Translations under genes and position numbers: made by a program
Shown here: piece by piece, positions 45,376-47,912 of the stretch
How positions within the stretch are numbered: position 1 is the first letter of the stretch
How the letters are laid out: every line of letters begins with the position of its first letter
Assembly: GCA_017561085.1 (NCBI GenBank)
Contig: JAFZDQ010000100.1
Location: 1 to 47,912 of the forward strand
Reading direction: 5' to 3'
DNA length: 47,912 nt
Source: Lachnospiraceae bacterium
Lineage (GTDB): Bacteria > Bacillota > Clostridia > Lachnospirales > Lachnospiraceae
Notes under the pieces: generated by a model
Told to the model about the DNA's origin: nothing
Seen by the model: the letters and a program-made list of their open reading frames with translations, nothing else
The model's database searches: none

Positions 45376-46164
45376 ATGTATATTTTGGGGCGTACGCAGA
45401 TGATACCGACTGATTCTTATGAGGACGCAGTCCGTCGCATTATGGCAAAAGGATTTGACGGTGTGGAAATTGGTATTTATAACAGAGCGTTTGAGATTCG
45501 GGAAGCTTTTTTTGAGGAAGATTTTCCGGAGCGTATGAAAGTCTGTATGGAGGAGAACAAAGTTAAGGCCTATTCGGTAGGTGCGCATATGGACTATACC
45601 GAAAGCCAAGAAAAACTACAGGCCATCATCAAGGCGGTGGGCGTTGCGGCCAAGCTTGGTGCGAAGCAGATGATTATTAACGGAGCCATCCGGAAAGAGG
45701 AACTTTCTTTTGAGGAGCAGTGGAAGAAATTTATTGAAGATACCAAGCTGATTTGCGCGGAGGCAGAAAAGCAGAATGTATATCTGGCAATGGAGTTTGA
45801 ACCCGGATTTGTGGCTGATAATACGGAAAAAATGTTAAAAGCTTTTGCAGAAATTAACTCACCCATGTTAAAAGTAAATGCCGATATCGGGCATGTATTT
45901 TTGCAGGATGAGGAGCCCATGGCGGCACTGGAAAGCTGCCGCGGCATGATAGTACATGCACATTTGGAAAATATGGCAAAAGGGATTCATAATCATTTGG
46001 TTCCGTGGGAAGGTGATATGGACTTGAAAGCCTATCTTATGAAATTGAAAGAGGTCGGTTTTGACGGAAACGCTTCTTTGGACGTATACCAATATGATTA
46101 TGAAGCGGTAGCTGAAAAGTCCGTTGCCTATTTAAAGGGCGTTTTGAGAGAAACAGAAGTGTAA
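45376..46164 (+). CDS. Sugar phosphate isomerase/epimerase family protein
   Basis: A 262-aa TIM-barrel of the xylose-isomerase-like/AP-endonuclease-2 superfamily. Typical elements are GFDGVEIGIY near the start, LGAKQMIING, LAMEFEPGF (metal-binding Glu), VNADIGHVFLQDEEP (Asp and His ligands), VHAHLENMAKG and GFDGNASLDVYQYD. It probably isomerises or epimerises a sugar or polyol; substrate unknown. Start ATG 45376 follows GGGGAGGA; the longer frame from 45349 is unsupported. Confidence 0.87.
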   Translation: MYILGRTQMIPTDSYEDAVRRIMAKGFDGVEIGIYNRAFEIREAFFEEDFPERMKVCMEENKVKAYSVGAHMDYTESQEKLQAIIKAVGVAAKLGAKQMIINGAIRKEELSFEEQWKKFIEDTKLICAEAEKQNVYLAMEFEPGFVADNTEKMLKAFAEINSPMLKVNADIGHVFLQDEEPMAALESCRGMIVHAHLENMAKGIHNHLVPWEGDMDLKAYLMKLKEVGFDGNASLDVYQYDYEAVAEKSVAYLKGVLRETEV

Positions 46165-46183
46165 TTGTTTTGAGGAACGAAGC

Positions 46184-46528
46184 ATGAAAGAAACAGACAT
46201 TATTTTATTATTCGGAATCGGAACGGCACTCATATGGTCATGTGTTTTCGGTATGACGGAAGGGAAAACCAGGTCCGTTGTAACCTGGGTGGGCGTATTT
46301 ATTGATATTATGCTGTTTGCCATCTGTCAGAATTTTGTGTTGTTAGTGGCCGGCGTGGTGTCCGGAATTCTTCTTGGGAGTATGAAGGAAGGCTTCAACT
46401 ATTTATACCGAAAAATCGGGATTTATGACAGACATAAAATGCAGGGGTGGAAGAACTGGGTGGTTCTCTCCGTTATTATGTTTACGATGTTTTATTTGAC
46501 GATAGGAATTGTGATAACGAAGCAGTAG
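46184..46528 (+). CDS. Small membrane protein of unknown function
   Basis: A 114-aa protein with about four hydrophobic stretches (TDIILLFGIGTALIWSCVFG, VVTWVGVFIDIMLFAIC, FVLLVAGVVSGILLG, WVVLSVIMFTMFYLTIG). No family recognised. It sits 19 bp after the isomerase gene and 14 bp before the next gene, so it is probably in the same operon. Confidence 0.65.
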   Translation: MKETDIILLFGIGTALIWSCVFGMTEGKTRSVVTWVGVFIDIMLFAICQNFVLLVAGVVSGILLGSMKEGFNYLYRKIGIYDRHKMQGWKNWVVLSVIMFTMFYLTIGIVITKQ

Positions 46529-46542
46529 AAGGAAGAAAAAAC

Positions 46543-46884
46543 ATGAAAGTAATTGATGTTTATAAGCAGTATTTCAGCGGAGAGTGTGTGTATAACGGTG
46601 TGGAGAGAAAGGGCGTACTTGTTACGCTGACAGCCACATCCGATAGTGGCAATATTATGTATGAGGTCGGCATTTCTTTCTTCCCGCACAGGGATGAGGA
46701 AGATTATGCCATCTCCTATGATGCGTATGCAAGTAAGGTGATTTTGAATGAAAGCGGCAGACGCTCCAAGAAACGTGATGAACAAATGCTGGAGCAGGTA
46801 AAGGATGTGGCAAGCGCGCTGGCAGAAGAATTGGGCGGTGTCATTTATTGGGATAAGCCACTGCGTGACGCTGTCTACGGATGA
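46543..46884 (+). CDS. Hypothetical protein
   Basis: A 113-aa soluble protein (MKVIDVYKQYFSGECVYNGVERKG, later SKKRDEQMLEQVKDVASAL). ATG 46543 is supported by GAAGGAAG; an upstream extension overlapping the previous gene is not. No family recognised. Confidence 0.65.
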   Translation: MKVIDVYKQYFSGECVYNGVERKGVLVTLTATSDSGNIMYEVGISFFPHRDEEDYAISYDAYASKVILNESGRRSKKRDEQMLEQVKDVASALAEELGGVIYWDKPLRDAVYG

Positions 46885-46924
46885 TTTTCGTTGTTGTGAT
46901 TAATAAAAGAAAAGGAGAATTCTT

Positions 46925-47851
46925 GTGGAAAACAAAAATTTTTGCACCAATCCGATTATTAAGAATATGTATACCGCGGACCCCGCGCCCATGGTGTACG
47001 GGGATACCTTGTATCTTTATGTGACTCATGATGAGGATGAGCTGATTAATGATTTTTATACGATGATTGACTGGAGATGTTATTCTACAAAGGACATGGT
47101 GAATTGGACAGACCACGGCAAGATTTTCTCTTTGGATGACATTGCCTGGGCGGATGACAGGGCATGGGCGCCCCAGGCAGTGGAGCGTAACGGTAAGTTT
47201 TATCTGTATTGTCCCGTGCATAAAATTGATGGCGGCATGGCCATTGCAGTGGGTGTTTCAGACAGTCCCACCGGACCTTTCCGGGATTTGGGATATCCCC
47301 TGGTGGACGAGGGAGACTGGAATGATATCGACCCTACCGTATTTATTGATGATGACGGACAGGCGTATCTTTACTTCGGTAATCCGGAGCTTCGTTACGT
47401 GCTTTTGAATGAGGATATGATTTCCTATAATCAGGAAGTAGGAATTGTTAAGATCCCCATGACCGAAGAATCATTTGCAAAAGGCAGCCACTTTACGGGA
47501 ACTACCTACGGGGAAGGTCCTTGGTTTTATAAAAGAAACGGCCTCTATTATATGGTATATGCAGCCTTCAGAGAAGGACAAAAGGATGAAAGTCTTGCAT
47601 ACTCCACATCGGTTTCTCCCACCGGCCCTTGGGTATACGGAGGTGTGTTGATGACGGAGGAAGGCGGCGTATTTACCAACCATCCCGGAATTATTGATTT
47701 TAAAGGACATTCTTATCTGTTTTATCATACCGGTGAATTGCCCGGCGGCAGTCTGTTCCACAGAAGCGTTTGCGCAGCGGAATTTACTTACAATGAAGAC
47801 GGAAGCATTAGCACGATTCCTAAATGCGACGGGGTTTACGGGATAGAATAA
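46925..47851 (+). CDS. Glycoside hydrolase family 43 enzyme (beta-xylosidase/alpha-L-arabinofuranosidase type)
   Basis: A 308-aa five-bladed propeller enzyme without a signal peptide, so it is likely intracellular. GH43 catalytic residues are visible: Asp19 (TADPAP), Asp136 (NDIDPTVF) and Glu198 (YGEGPW). GH43 enzymes remove xylose or arabinose from plant hemicellulose; the sequence does not tell which. Start is GTG 46925 with AAAAGGAG upstream. It links loosely to the araD/kinase genes at 20.8-23.2 kb. A new gene may begin with ATG at 47907. Confidence 0.92.
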   Translation: MENKNFCTNPIIKNMYTADPAPMVYGDTLYLYVTHDEDELINDFYTMIDWRCYSTKDMVNWTDHGKIFSLDDIAWADDRAWAPQAVERNGKFYLYCPVHKIDGGMAIAVGVSDSPTGPFRDLGYPLVDEGDWNDIDPTVFIDDDGQAYLYFGNPELRYVLLNEDMISYNQEVGIVKIPMTEESFAKGSHFTGTTYGEGPWFYKRNGLYYMVYAAFREGQKDESLAYSTSVSPTGPWVYGGVLMTEEGGVFTNHPGIIDFKGHSYLFYHTGELPGGSLFHRSVCAAEFTYNEDGSISTIPKCDGVYGIE

Positions 47852-47912
47852 GCTGTCGAAACGCTGTATTATGAATAATAGTACAAAAGAAATGAAGGGA
47901 ACGGGTATGAAT

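Overview
The window is a replication-origin region of a low-GC Firmicute, most likely a Lachnospiraceae-type Clostridia member. That placement rests on the canonical order mnmG-mnmE-jag-yidC-yidD-rnpA-rpmH | oriC | dnaA-dnaN-yaaA-recF-gyrB-gyrA, strong AGGAGG ribosome-binding sites, Clostridia-type gyrase and SPFH proteins, a threonine T-box, and paired DUF1538/P-II genes. The species cannot be named from sequence alone. Most sequence is chromosomal core or metabolic; one short locus (about 41.86-42.93 kb) looks like an imported defence module.

Region by region. 1-4.8 kb (minus strand): tRNA modification (mnmG partial, mnmE), membrane insertion and cell envelope (jag, yidC, yidD), RNase P protein and L34. 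4.8-7 kb: bipartite oriC, with DnaA-box clusters on both sides of dnaA. 7-14 kb: replication, repair and gyrase operon ending in a clear terminator. 14-18.4 kb: CPA2 antiporter, flotillin-like SPFH protein, MATE exporter. 18.4-20.7 kb: T-box-controlled thrS lacking the TGS domain, with a block of palindromic repeats between the T-box and the start codon. 20.8-24.6 kb: FGGY sugar kinase, L-ribulose-5-phosphate 4-epimerase, second MATE. 24.7-27 kb (minus): DUF2975 / YozG-type regulator / DUF4153 membrane operon with a palindrome at its promoter. 27.3-29.6 kb: duplicated-domain DUF1538 membrane protein plus tandem P-II-like protein. 29.7-36.5 kb: exonuclease III, DEDDh exonuclease, D,D-carboxypeptidase, trmB-trxA, ArsB/NhaD permease, cytidylate-kinase-like protein, tRNA-Pro(CGG). 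36.6-37.3 kb: divergent membrane protein / XRE regulator pair with twin operators. 37.4-41.7 kb: GtrA protein, a degenerate HtrA-like protein, YhaM-like exonuclease, RlmD. 41.8-42.9 kb: AbiF-type HEPN protein preceded by its own promoter, a roughly 70-nt structured RNA and a terminator. 43-47.9 kb: a possible structured leader RNA, two secreted/anchored hypothetical proteins, sugar isomerase, two small unknowns and a GH43 glycosidase.

The most exciting item is the AbiF/ncRNA locus: a HEPN RNase-family protein (R-x4-H motif) with a compact promoter-hairpin-terminator RNA immediately upstream, the layout expected of an RNA-antitoxin defence system related to proposed ancestors of Cas13. Other items worth checking are the unassigned structured segment just downstream of it, a family of GC-rich palindromic elements shared by three intergenic regions, twin 20-bp operators at 37.0 kb, a protease-like protein that has lost its catalytic residues, and a start site where a perfect palindrome separates the Shine-Dalgarno from the ATG.

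All statements come from reading the sequence and knowledge of the families. No alignment, folding program or database search was run.
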